A stretch of 16,572 nt of DNA, taken from Deltaproteobacteria bacterium (GTDB lineage: Bacteria > Desulfobacterota > Deferrimicrobia > Deferrimicrobiales > Deferrimicrobiaceae). Position 1 is the first letter of the stretch; each line of letters opens with the position of its first letter. Shown one piece after another: positions 7,641 through 15,156 of the stretch. Position numbers and translations under genes: made by a program. The DNA lies in NCBI GenBank assembly GCA_003105225.1, contig PQAK01000062.1:1-16572 (forward strand), in the 5' to 3' direction. The notes under the pieces were generated by a model. It was not told the origin of the DNA and did no database searches. It worked only from the letters and a program-made list of their open reading frames with translations.

Positions 7641-7677
7641 CCGGCGACCGCGCCGGGGCGAATCCCCCGAGGCGGGG
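7641..7677 (+). other. Two small adjacent hairpins in the gap before E1 alpha
   Basis: Directly after the racemase-like gene stop, CCGGCG (7641-7646) pairs with CGCCGG (7651-7656) around ACCG. Then CCCCG (7665-7669) pairs with CGGGG (7673-7677) around AGG. Neither has a T-run, so they are not intrinsic terminators. They may stabilise mRNA or may be chance in GC-rich DNA. Confidence 0.25.
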
Positions 7678-7724
7678 AACGATCGGAAGGATGGGGCGTG
7701 CCATTCCGGGAACGGAGGAAGTCG

Positions 7725-8801
7725 ATGGAACTGCCGTTGCGGGTCGTGCTTCGGGAGGACGGTTCGGCCGATCCGGAGCTGGATCCGGGTCTGGATGACG
7801 AGGCGCTCCGCATCCTGTTCCGGAAAATGGCGCTCCTCAGGGCGCTGGACGAAAAAGGGCTGAATCTCCAGCGGGCGGGGAGGATCGGGTTTTACATCGG
7901 CGCAACCGGCCAGGAGGCGGCCGAGATCGGCTCCGGCTTCGCGCTCGAAGAGGGCGACTGGGTATTTCCGTCCTACCGCGACCAGGGGGTGGCGCTGCTG
8001 CAGGGCTATCCCCTCTCCGAGCTGATCGGCCAGCTCTTCGGGAATTCCAGCGACGTCACGAAAGGCCGCCAGATGCCCAATCACTGGTGCGACCGGGCGG
8101 CCCGGGTCGTCTCCGTGTCCTCGCCCGTCGCCACCCAGCTTCCCCAGGCCGTGGGAACCGCCTACGCCGCGAAGCTGCGCGGCGAGAAGATCGCGGTCAT
8201 CGGGTATTTCGGCGACGGGGGCAGCTCCACGGGAGAGTTCCATGCCGCGATGAACTTTGCGGGAGTCTTCCGGACCCCCAACGTCTTTTTCTGCAGCAAC
8301 AACCGGTACGCCATCTCGCTGCCCGTCGCCAGGCAGACGGCTGCCGCCTCGATCGCCGCCAAGGCCGCCGCATACGGAATTCCGGGAGTCCGGGTGGACG
8401 GAAACGACGTCCTGGCGGTATTCCGGGTGACCCGCGATGCCCTCGAACGGGCGCGTGCGGGCGAGGGCCCGACCCTGATCGAGGCGTTGACCTACCGGAT
8501 CGGCTCCCATTCCACCTCGGACGACGCGACCCGTTACCGTCCCGCCGAAGAGGTCGAGGCGTGGCGCGGAAAGGACCCGATCAAGAGGTTCGCCGCCCAT
8601 CTCAAGCAACGGGGACTGCTCGACGATCCGGAAGAGAAGGCGGTCTTCGAGGAAGCCCGCGAGGAGGTGCGGCGGACGGTCGCGGTGTGCGAAGCCGCTC
8701 CCCCCGTTCCGCCGGAGAGCCTGGTCGAGGACGTCTATGCCGAGATGCCGTGGCACCTCGAGGAGCAGCGGGAGTGGACCCGCATGCCGGAGAAGAGGTG
8801 A
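7725..8801 (+). CDS. 2-oxoacid dehydrogenase E1 component, alpha subunit (branched-chain type)
   Basis: A 358-residue thiamine diphosphate enzyme subunit. The ThDP-magnesium motif runs from GDG at residues 163-165 to NN at 192-193. YRDQG (84-88) and RYAISLPVARQT (194-205) are typical of PdhA/BkdA proteins. YRIGSHSTSDD at 257-267 and the tail VEDVYAEMPWHL closely match branched-chain 2-oxoacid dehydrogenase E1 alpha, favouring that over pyruvate or acetoin. With the beta subunit it decarboxylates a 2-oxoacid and passes the acyl group to lipoyl-E2. A GTG at 7698 could extend it by nine codons, but the strong GGAGGA at 7714-7719 favours ATG 7725. The beta gene follows after four bases. No E2 or E3 gene lies in the window, so these must be encoded elsewhere or the E1 works with another acceptor. 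Confidence 0.9.
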   Translation: MELPLRVVLREDGSADPELDPGLDDEALRILFRKMALLRALDEKGLNLQRAGRIGFYIGATGQEAAEIGSGFALEEGDWVFPSYRDQGVALLQGYPLSELIGQLFGNSSDVTKGRQMPNHWCDRAARVVSVSSPVATQLPQAVGTAYAAKLRGEKIAVIGYFGDGGSSTGEFHAAMNFAGVFRTPNVFFCSNNRYAISLPVARQTAAASIAAKAAAYGIPGVRVDGNDVLAVFRVTRDALERARAGEGPTLIEALTYRIGSHSTSDDATRYRPAEEVEAWRGKDPIKRFAAHLKQRGLLDDPEEKAVFEEAREEVRRTVAVCEAAPPVPPESLVEDVYAEMPWHLEEQREWTRMPEKR

Positions 8802-8805
8802 TCCC

Positions 8806-9780
8806 GTGGCGACGATGACGCTGGTGCAGGCGATCCACGACGCGCTGGGCGAGGAAATGGAGCGCGATCCCCGAATCGTCCTGCTGGGGGAGGACATCGG
8901 GAAGAACGGGGGGGTCTTCCGGGCGACGGAGGGGCTGTGGGAGCGGTTTGGGGCCGAACGGGTCATCGACACGCCGCTGGCCGAGGCGGGTATCGTCGGC
9001 ATGGCGATCGGGATGGCGCTGGACGGCCTGCGTCCGGTCGCCGAGATCCAGTTCGCCGATTTCATCTATCCCGCCTTCGACCAGATCGTGTCCGAGCTCG
9101 CCAAGTTCCGGTACCGCTCCGCGGGCCAGTTCACCGCTCCCGTGGTCATACGGGCTCCTTCCGGCGGAGGGATCAAGGGGGGGCACTACCATTCCCAGAG
9201 CCCGGAGGCGTACTTCATCCACACCGCGGGACTGAACGTGGTGATGCCGTCGACGCCGGCGGACGCCAAGGGGCTGCTCGCCTCGGCGATGCGCGATCCC
9301 GACCCCGTCATCTTCCTCGAGCCGAAGGCGCTCTACCGGACCGCAAAGGGAGAGGTGCCGGACGCCGGATCCGCGGTCCCGCTGGGGAAGGCCCGGATCG
9401 TACGCAAGGGATCGGACGTCACGGTCGTCACGTACGGCGCGACGGTGCGCGTGGCGGAAGAGGCGGCCGCCCAGGCGGAGGGCGAGGGGACCGCCGTGGA
9501 AGTGATCGACCTGCGGACGCTGTGGCCCATGGACATCGAGGCGGTCATCGGGTCGGTGGAAAAGACGGGCCGGGCGGTCGTACTGCACGAAGCGCCGCGC
9601 ACCTGCGGCTTCGGCGCGGAGCTTGCCGCCCTGATCCAGGAAAAGGCGTTCCTCCATCTGAAGGCCCCGGTCGCGCGGGTCACCGGGTTCGACACGCCGT
9701 TTCCGTACGCCCTGGAGAAGCTCTATCTGCCCGATGCGCGCCGGACGAGGAATGCGATAGCCGCCGCCCTGTCGTTTTGA
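8806..9780 (+). CDS. 2-oxoacid dehydrogenase E1 component, beta subunit (branched-chain type)
   Basis: A 324-residue transketolase-like subunit, the standard length for PdhB/BkdB proteins. It carries LLGEDIG (26-32), IDTPLAEAGI with the cofactor-activating Glu at residue 60, the FADFIYPAFDQI segment (83-94), RYRSAGQF (102-109) and HYHSQSPEAYF (127-137). The C-terminal transketolase domain contains the strand VEVIDLRTLWPMD. The beta subunit completes the alpha2beta2 ThDP heterotetramer, contributing the residues that activate the aminopyrimidine of the cofactor. GTG 8806 is chosen because AGAGG at 8794-8798 is at the right distance; ATG 8815 is a weaker alternative. The alpha and beta genes are clearly co-transcribed. 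Specificity is inferred from the alpha subunit. Confidence 0.92.
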   Translation: MATMTLVQAIHDALGEEMERDPRIVLLGEDIGKNGGVFRATEGLWERFGAERVIDTPLAEAGIVGMAIGMALDGLRPVAEIQFADFIYPAFDQIVSELAKFRYRSAGQFTAPVVIRAPSGGGIKGGHYHSQSPEAYFIHTAGLNVVMPSTPADAKGLLASAMRDPDPVIFLEPKALYRTAKGEVPDAGSAVPLGKARIVRKGSDVTVVTYGATVRVAEEAAAQAEGEGTAVEVIDLRTLWPMDIEAVIGSVEKTGRAVVLHEAPRTCGFGAELAALIQEKAFLHLKAPVARVTGFDTPFPYALEKLYLPDARRTRNAIAAALSF

Positions 9781-9821
9781 CGGGAGGTCCAAAGGCCTTC
9801 ACCGCGCGCGGCGCACGGTTG

Positions 9822-9830
9822 TGCAATAAT
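9822..9830 (+). promoter_or_regulatory. Candidate extended -10 promoter before the acyl-CoA ligase
   Basis: TGCAATAAT is TGn followed directly by AATAAT, 5 of 6 to TATAAT, in the 89-base gap between E1 beta and the ligase. Transcription would start near 9837, leaving a 33-base leader to ATG 9870. It is an AT-rich spot in GC-rich DNA and resembles TGCTATTAT at 823-831. There is no clear -35. It could give the ligase, dehydratase and second transporter their own internal promoter. Confidence 0.33.
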
Positions 9831-9869
9831 AGACCGATATCCGTTTCCGGCCCGGTCGTTACCATCCGG

Positions 9870-11423
9870 ATGGGGGGGATTCTGGCGTTGCGGACCGTCT
9901 CGGAGATCCCGTTTCATCACGCGGCGGCAAGGGGGGGGAAGGCGGCGCTGATCGCCGACCGCGGGGAACCGATTTCCTATGCCGAGCTGGACGCGAGGGT
10001 GCGCCGGTTTGCGGCGTTCCTGGGGGCGCGCGGGCGCGGCGCGGGAGAGCGGGTGGGGATCCTCCTTCCGAACCTTCCCGAGTTCGTCGTCGCCTATTTC
10101 GGGGCGATCGCCGCGGGCGCGGTCGCCGTGCCCGTCAATTATCGCCTCGCGGCCTCGGAGGTCGGCTACATCCTGTCCGACTGCTCCGCGGGCGCCGTGG
10201 TGACCACGACGGAAAAGTACGGAAAGCTTTCGGGGGAAAGCCAGTGCGGCGGGGTCTCCGACTGGCTGCTGGTCGACGGCGATGCCCCCGGCGCCCTTTC
10301 CTTCGATCGCGCGATTTCCGGGGAGCCGCTGGCCGCCCCGGCGCCCTGCTCCCCCGACGACGTGGCCTCCCTCCTGTACACTTCGGGGACGACCGGATTC
10401 CCCAAGGGCGCGATGATCACGCACGCCAACATCCTGTTCAACGTGGCCTCCTGCCGGGCCACGCTGGGATACCGGGAGGACGACGTCGGGCTCATCACCC
10501 TGCCCCTGTTCCACGTCACGGGGCTCCACTCCCAGCTGGTGGCGCTCCTGGCATGCGGCGGGACCGTGGTCCTCCAGCGGGAATACGAAACCCGCAGGAT
10601 GCTGGAGCTCATCGCCCGCCATCGCGCCACCGCGCTGTTCCTGGTTCCCGCGATCTACAAGCTGCTGACGATCCGGCCGGACCTCCACGAGTTCGATCTG
10701 TCCGCGGTCCGGATCGCGGCATACGGAGGGGCGCCGATGGACCCGGAGACGATACGGGCCCTGAACCGCGTCCTCCCCGCCGAGCTCCACAACTGCTACG
10801 GCCTGACGGAATGCTCTTCGCTGGGCACGGTCCTGCCTTCCGCGCTGGCGTTGTCCCGGGCGGGCTCCGTGGGATTCCCCGTCCCGGGGATGGAAGCGCA
10901 GGTGCGCAGCCCCGGGGGGGAGGTCCTCCCCGCGGACCGCGCGGGGGAGCTGTTCCTGAGGGGCCCGAACATCGTGAAGGGATATTTCGGGGACCCGGCG
11001 AAAACGCAGGCCGCGCTCGGGGACGGATGGCTGCGGACCGGGGACATCGCCCGCATCGACGCCGAGGGGCTGGTCTACATCCTCGACCGGGCCAAGGACA
11101 TGATCAACCGCGGGGGGGAAAAGGTATACGGGCTCGAGGTGGAGAACGTGCTGTACGCCTTCCCCGGGATGGCGGAGGCCGCCGTCTTCGGCATTCCCCA
11201 TCCCATCTTCGGCGAGGTCCCGGCCGCGGCCGTCGTCCCGATGCCCGGGGCGGCGCTTGACCCGGAGAAGATCCGGGAGCATTGCCGGTCGCGCCTCGCG
11301 GACTACAAGGTCCCCGTGGAGGTGCGGATCGTGGGGCAGCTCCCCAGGAACCCGGGAGGGAAAGTGCTTAAGCAGGAGCTGAAAGGCATTTGGGCCAAGG
11401 GCCTTCGGGAGGAGCGATCATGA
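9870..11423 (+). CDS. AMP-forming acyl-CoA synthetase (acid-CoA ligase)
   Basis: A 517-residue member of the adenylate-forming ANL superfamily. The core motifs are YTSGTTGFPKG at 170-180 (phosphate-binding loop), YGLTE at 310-314, TGDIA at 390-394, DRAKDMINRGGEKVY at 406-420 (hinge) and NPGGKVLK with the catalytic Lys at 498. It converts a carboxylic acid, ATP and CoA to acyl-CoA, AMP and pyrophosphate through an acyl-adenylate, in the cytoplasm. The chain length or ring preference cannot be read from the sequence; many relatives are labelled long-chain fatty acid or 4-coumarate CoA ligases. ATG 9870 is the start given, but TTG 9888 has a GGGGGGGA tract (9872-9879) at good distance and is a real alternative. 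Its stop overlaps the ATG of the dehydratase gene (ATGA), so the two are coupled and the ligase product may feed the dehydratase. Confidence 0.92.
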   Translation: MGGILALRTVSEIPFHHAAARGGKAALIADRGEPISYAELDARVRRFAAFLGARGRGAGERVGILLPNLPEFVVAYFGAIAAGAVAVPVNYRLAASEVGYILSDCSAGAVVTTTEKYGKLSGESQCGGVSDWLLVDGDAPGALSFDRAISGEPLAAPAPCSPDDVASLLYTSGTTGFPKGAMITHANILFNVASCRATLGYREDDVGLITLPLFHVTGLHSQLVALLACGGTVVLQREYETRRMLELIARHRATALFLVPAIYKLLTIRPDLHEFDLSAVRIAAYGGAPMDPETIRALNRVLPAELHNCYGLTECSSLGTVLPSALALSRAGSVGFPVPGMEAQVRSPGGEVLPADRAGELFLRGPNIVKGYFGDPAKTQAALGDGWLRTGDIARIDAEGLVYILDRAKDMINRGGEKVYGLEVENVLYAFPGMAEAAVFGIPHPIFGEVPAAAVVPMPGAALDPEKIREHCRSRLADYKVPVEVRIVGQLPRNPGGKVLKQELKGIWAKGLREERS

Positions 11424-12859
11424 TGAACGGACGGCAATACGAGGAAAGCCTGAAGACGCGCAAACCGAACGTCTACTATCTCGGGAAGCGCCTGGACCAC
11501 CCCTACGACCATCCTGCGATCGCCCCGCACGTCCGCACCGCGGCGGTCACCTACGATCTGGCGATGGATCCGGCGCACGCGGACGTCATGACGGCCGTCT
11601 CCAACCTTACGGGGGAGCGGATCTCGAGGTTCACGCACCTGTTCTGGAGCGTCGACGACCTGATCCGGAAGACCGCCATGCTGCGCCTCGCGGGACAGGA
11701 GACGGGCACCTGTTTCCAGCGCTGCGTGGGGCTGGACGCGGCCAACGCCATCTGGTCCGCAACCTGGGAGATCGACCGGGCGAAGGGGACGGACTACCAT
11801 GCCCGGTTCCGCGCTTTCCTTACGCGCATGCAGCGGGAGGACCTGATGTCCGCGGGAGCGATGACCGACGTGAAGGGGGACCGCTCCCTGCCCCCGTGGC
11901 AGCAGGCCGATCCCGATCTCTACGTGCGGATCGTCGGGAGAAAGCCCGGGGGGATCGTGATCCGGGGCGCCAAGACGCACATCACGGGGGCCGTCAACTC
12001 CCACGAGATCCTGGTGATGCCCACGCTGGGGCTTCCCCCGGAAGGGGCGGACTACGCGGTCACCTGCGCCGTCCCGGTCGATGCGCCGGGCCTCACCATC
12101 GTGTTCGGCCGACAGACGAACGACGAGCGGAAGGAAGAGGGCGGGCGCTTCGATTACGGAACCCCGTTCGGGGTCGTGGGGGGAGAGAGCACCCTCATCT
12201 TCGACGACGTCTTCGTTCCGGACGAGCGGGTCTTCATGGCCGGGGAGGGGGAGTTCGCGGGCATGCTCGTAGACCAGTTCGCGGCCTGGCACCGGGCCAA
12301 CTACGGCGGGTGCAAGGCGGGGAACGCGGACGTCCTCCTCGGCGCCGCATCGCTGTTGGCCGAGGTCCACGGCACGATCAAGAACGGCATGGTGAAGGAC
12401 AAGCTCACCGAGATCGTCCACCTGGTGGAGACGAACTTCGCGGGGGCGATCGGCTCCTCCGCCCTGGGGAAGCAGCTTCCGGCGGGGAACTGGCTGGTGG
12501 ACCCGCTGCTGGCGAACACGGTCAAGCAGAACGTGACGCGCTTTGTCTACCAGGTGGCGCGGCTGGCCCACGACGTGGGCGGAGGACTCCTCTCCACGCT
12601 CCCCTCGGACGCCGATTTCCAAAACGGGGAGATCGGGAAATCCCTCACGAAATATTTCGCCGGGAAGCAGGGGTTCTCCACGGACGACAAACGGAAGCTG
12701 TGCCGCTACATCGAGGGCATGACGTCGGTCGCCACGCTCGTGGAGGCGCTGCACGGGGCGGGGTCCCCCCAGGCGCAGCGGATCGTGATGCTCCGGCAGG
12801 CCAACCTGCCCGAGAAAGCGAAACTGGCCAGGAAGGTGATCGGGCTCGGGAAGAAATAG
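11420..12859 (+). CDS. abfD: 4-hydroxybutyryl-CoA dehydratase family radical enzyme
   Basis: A 479-residue protein of the HpaB-like flavoprotein fold. It keeps the iron-sulfur ligands that set the dehydratases apart from the 4-hydroxyphenylacetate hydroxylases: Cys98 and Cys102 (CFQRC), His291 and Cys298 (HRANYGGC). In the Clostridium aminobutyricum enzyme AbfD the recalled ligands are Cys99, Cys103, His292 and Cys299, a constant offset of one. Active-site residues Gln100, Thr189, Glu256, Tyr295 and Lys299 follow the same offset from recalled Gln101, Thr190, Glu257, Tyr296 and Lys300. AbfD uses FAD and [4Fe-4S] to dehydrate 4-hydroxybutyryl-CoA to crotonyl-CoA through a ketyl radical and also isomerises vinylacetyl-CoA. 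GGAGGAG at 11408-11414 supports ATG 11420 (ATG 11423 also fits). It is coupled to the upstream ligase. A related 4-hydroxyacyl-CoA could be the substrate instead. Confidence 0.88.
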   Translation: MMNGRQYEESLKTRKPNVYYLGKRLDHPYDHPAIAPHVRTAAVTYDLAMDPAHADVMTAVSNLTGERISRFTHLFWSVDDLIRKTAMLRLAGQETGTCFQRCVGLDAANAIWSATWEIDRAKGTDYHARFRAFLTRMQREDLMSAGAMTDVKGDRSLPPWQQADPDLYVRIVGRKPGGIVIRGAKTHITGAVNSHEILVMPTLGLPPEGADYAVTCAVPVDAPGLTIVFGRQTNDERKEEGGRFDYGTPFGVVGGESTLIFDDVFVPDERVFMAGEGEFAGMLVDQFAAWHRANYGGCKAGNADVLLGAASLLAEVHGTIKNGMVKDKLTEIVHLVETNFAGAIGSSALGKQLPAGNWLVDPLLANTVKQNVTRFVYQVARLAHDVGGGLLSTLPSDADFQNGEIGKSLTKYFAGKQGFSTDDKRKLCRYIEGMTSVATLVEALHGAGSPQAQRIVMLRQANLPEKAKLARKVIGLGKK

Positions 12860-12934
12860 GAGCCGGGAACCGTGCAGGGATAGAAGGGGTTTGTGGGCCG
12901 TGAACCGTCAGGACGACGAAAGGGGAGGGGAAAG

Positions 12935-14194
12935 ATGACGAAGTTCCCGCGGTACTGGAAGGGGCTGCTGGCGGCCGGCGCGATGCTGGCCCTCGTGTCG
13001 GCCGATGCGGCGTGGGCGGCGGAAAAGATCGTCATCGGGGCGATGTACCCGATGACGGGCCGCGCCGGACGGTACGGGATCGACTCCGTGTCCGGGGCCG
13101 AGATCGCCATGGAGGAAATCAACGCGAAGGGCGGCGTCAACGGCAGGATGATCGACATCATCTTCAACGACAGCAAGGCGAACCCGGCGTATTCGGTCAA
13201 GGTCGCGAAACGGTACATCAGCGAGGACAAGGTCAACTTCCTGATGGGCGTGGTGAGCAGCGCCGTCGGCCTTGCGGTCACGGAAGTCTCCAAGGAGAAC
13301 AAGGTCATCTTCGTGGGGACCGACCACGCCTCCACGGCCCTGACGACGGAGAAGTTCCAGCCGTACTACTTCCGCGTCTCGAACAACACGTACCAGTCCG
13401 CGGCCGCAGCCGCGTTTTACGCCAATGACAAGAAAGAGTGGAAGAAGTACTACGTCATCGGGCCGGACTACGAGTACGGGCACCGGACCTGGGAGGACTT
13501 CTGGATGCTGCTCCAGAAGAAGCGCAAGGACGTCCAGCTCGTCGGGCAGGCGTGGCCCAAGCTCTTCGAGCCCGATTACACTCCGTACATCACCGCGATC
13601 CTGAAGGCCAAGCCCGACGTCCTCGTCACGACGTTCTGGGGCGGGGACACCGTGGCGTTCATCAAGCAGGCGCTGCCGTACAAGCTGTTCGACAAGATGA
13701 AGTTCTACAACTATGACGGGGGCGGCAATTACGAGCTGCTCGAGGCGATGCCCACGGGCCTGCCCAAGGGGTTGATCTTGAGCGCGCGCCACCACCTCAA
13801 CTGGCCGAACACCAAGCTGAACCAGGAGTTCGTGAAGAAGTTCAAGGCCAAGACCGGCCGGTTCCCCTCCTATGCGGCGGAAGGTGCCTACGCAGGGGTC
13901 TATTTCATCGCCGAGGGAGTCCGCCAGGCCGGAACGGCCGAGGATCCCGACAAGCTCGTCGCGGTCATGGAGAAGATGAAGATCAAGCTGCCGGAAGACC
14001 CGGACGGCTTCACCTCCTACATGCGGCCGATCGACCACCAGATCGTGCAGGTGCAGGCGATCGGGGAGACGGTCCCGAACAAAAGCTACCCCCCGGCCAC
14101 GATGATGCTCGGAAACTTCAAGGTCTACAAGGCCGAGGACATCATTCCCTCCGAGGCGGACATCGTCGCCGCCCGAAAGGCCGTGAAGAAGTAA
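12935..14194 (+). CDS. LIV-type ABC transporter substrate-binding protein, Sec-exported
   Basis: A 419-residue periplasmic binding protein of the Peripla_BP_6 family. It begins with a Sec-type signal peptide: basic N-terminus, hydrophobic core LLAAGAMLALVSA and a likely cleavage after AWA at residue 28. The mature protein starts EKIVIGAMYPMTG, and MEEINAKGGVNGR is the family hallmark shared with the binding protein at 901. YYVIGPDYEYGHRTWEDF is the conserved linker to the second lobe. ATG 12935 is chosen because GGGGAGGGG (12922-12930) precedes it and the signal peptide starts there. It follows the dehydratase by 75 bases and precedes its own permease pair, so it probably captures the substrate processed by the upstream CoA genes. 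The ligand is unknown. The two binding proteins differ in export route and are clearly divergent. Confidence 0.92.
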   Translation: MTKFPRYWKGLLAAGAMLALVSADAAWAAEKIVIGAMYPMTGRAGRYGIDSVSGAEIAMEEINAKGGVNGRMIDIIFNDSKANPAYSVKVAKRYISEDKVNFLMGVVSSAVGLAVTEVSKENKVIFVGTDHASTALTTEKFQPYYFRVSNNTYQSAAAAAFYANDKKEWKKYYVIGPDYEYGHRTWEDFWMLLQKKRKDVQLVGQAWPKLFEPDYTPYITAILKAKPDVLVTTFWGGDTVAFIKQALPYKLFDKMKFYNYDGGGNYELLEAMPTGLPKGLILSARHHLNWPNTKLNQEFVKKFKAKTGRFPSYAAEGAYAGVYFIAEGVRQAGTAEDPDKLVAVMEKMKIKLPEDPDGFTSYMRPIDHQIVQVQAIGETVPNKSYPPATMMLGNFKVYKAEDIIPSEADIVAARKAVKK

Positions 14195-14210
14195 CGCAAC
14201 CCGGGACAAC

Positions 14211-14240
14211 CGCCGGCCTCCCGGCGACGGGGGGCCGGCG
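14211..14240 (+). other. Intercistronic hairpin after the second binding protein
   Basis: Bases 14211-14222 pair with 14229-14240 in a 12-bp stem, eleven Watson-Crick pairs and one T-G wobble, with the six-base loop GGCGAC. The stem ends are CGCCGGCC and GGCCGGCG. No T-run follows, so it is not a classic terminator. Like the hairpin at 2209, it sits between the binding-protein gene and the LivH-type gene, where it could shield the upstream mRNA from 3' decay and raise binding-protein levels. Confidence 0.6.
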
Positions 14241-14271
14241 CGACATCAAAGAGAAGCAGGGACGGTTTCCA

Positions 14272-15156
14272 TTGGACAGCAACCTCGTGTTCACACAGCT
14301 CATCGGCGGACTGACCTCGTCGATGACCCTGTTCCTGGTGGCCTCCGGGCTTACCCTGATCTTCGGCGTGGGCAACGTGTTCAATTTCGCCCACGGATCG
14401 TTCTACCTGCTGGGCGCCTACTTCGCCTACCAGCTGGTCTCCGTCACGGGGATCGGGTTCTTCCCGGGCGTTCTTCTGGCCGCGCTGTGCACGGGGGCGG
14501 CCGGCGCCGTGATGGAGCTCTTCTTCCTGCGGCGCATCTACGGCCGCGGCGGCGAGGAGGGGTTCCAGATCCTGCTCACCTACAGCTTCATCCTGATCAT
14601 CGACGACGTGGTCAAGATGATCTGGGGAACCGATTACAAGTCGATCTCCCGCCCGGAGATCCTGGACGGCGCCTGGACCATCGGGGACCTGTTCGTCCCG
14701 CGGTACGACGCGGTGGTGATCGCGACGGGGCTGCTGGTGGCCCTGGGGATGTGGGGGCTGATCCGGAGGAGCCGGTTCGGCAGAAATCTGCGCGCGATCT
14801 CCGCCAACCGGGAGATGGCTTCGAGCCTGGGGGTCAACGTTCCCGTGACCTTGAGCTTCGTGTTCGGACTGGCGACCGCCCTGGGGGGCTTGAGCGGCGC
14901 TCTCTCCGCTCCCGTACGCACGGTAACGCCGGGCGCAGGGGTCGAAGTGATCATCGGATCGATGATCGTCGTGGTCATCGGGGGCCTGGGGAACTTCTGG
15001 GGAGCGCTCGTGGGGGCGCTCATCATCGGGGAGGTCACCGCCTTCGGGATCCTGTTCCTTCCGCAGTGGGCGATCCTCTTCTCCTATGCCGTGATGGCGC
15101 TGGTCCTCGTGTTCAGGCCCCAGGGCCTCTTCATGAAGCAGGGGGTGGCGAAGTGA
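14272..15156 (+). CDS. livH: LIV-type ABC transporter permease, LivH family (second system)
   Basis: A 294-residue inner-membrane permease. It has the LivH signature GLTLIFGVGNVFNFAHGSF (about residues 25-43), the coupling loop NREMASSLGVNVP and VVVIGGLGNFWGAL near the C-terminus. The start is TTG 14272, preceded by AGGGA at 14258-14262; alignment with the LivH-type protein at 2298 puts the N-terminus at the same place, and the next ATG would cut into the first helix. It ends QGLFMKQ, a typical tail. It overlaps the LivM-type gene by four bases (GTGA). It should form the channel with that partner for the ligand delivered by the binding protein at 12935. Confidence 0.92.
   Translation: MDSNLVFTQLIGGLTSSMTLFLVASGLTLIFGVGNVFNFAHGSFYLLGAYFAYQLVSVTGIGFFPGVLLAALCTGAAGAVMELFFLRRIYGRGGEEGFQILLTYSFILIIDDVVKMIWGTDYKSISRPEILDGAWTIGDLFVPRYDAVVIATGLLVALGMWGLIRRSRFGRNLRAISANREMASSLGVNVPVTLSFVFGLATALGGLSGALSAPVRTVTPGAGVEVIIGSMIVVVIGGLGNFWGALVGALIIGEVTAFGILFLPQWAILFSYAVMALVLVFRPQGLFMKQGVAK

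Noticed and set aside
5606..7813. Upstream in-frame extension of the LpxH-like gene giving a 735-residue fusion
   Set aside because: The extra N-terminal residues are antisense of the racemase-like gene; family homology starts at 6415 or at most 6436.
11303..12754. Long minus-strand frame opposite the dehydratase
   Set aside because: Antisense shadow; the plus-strand gene has all catalytic motifs.
12908..14209. Long minus-strand frame spanning the second binding-protein gene
   Set aside because: Mirrors the real gene codon for codon, lacks recognisable motifs, and comes from third-position GC bias.
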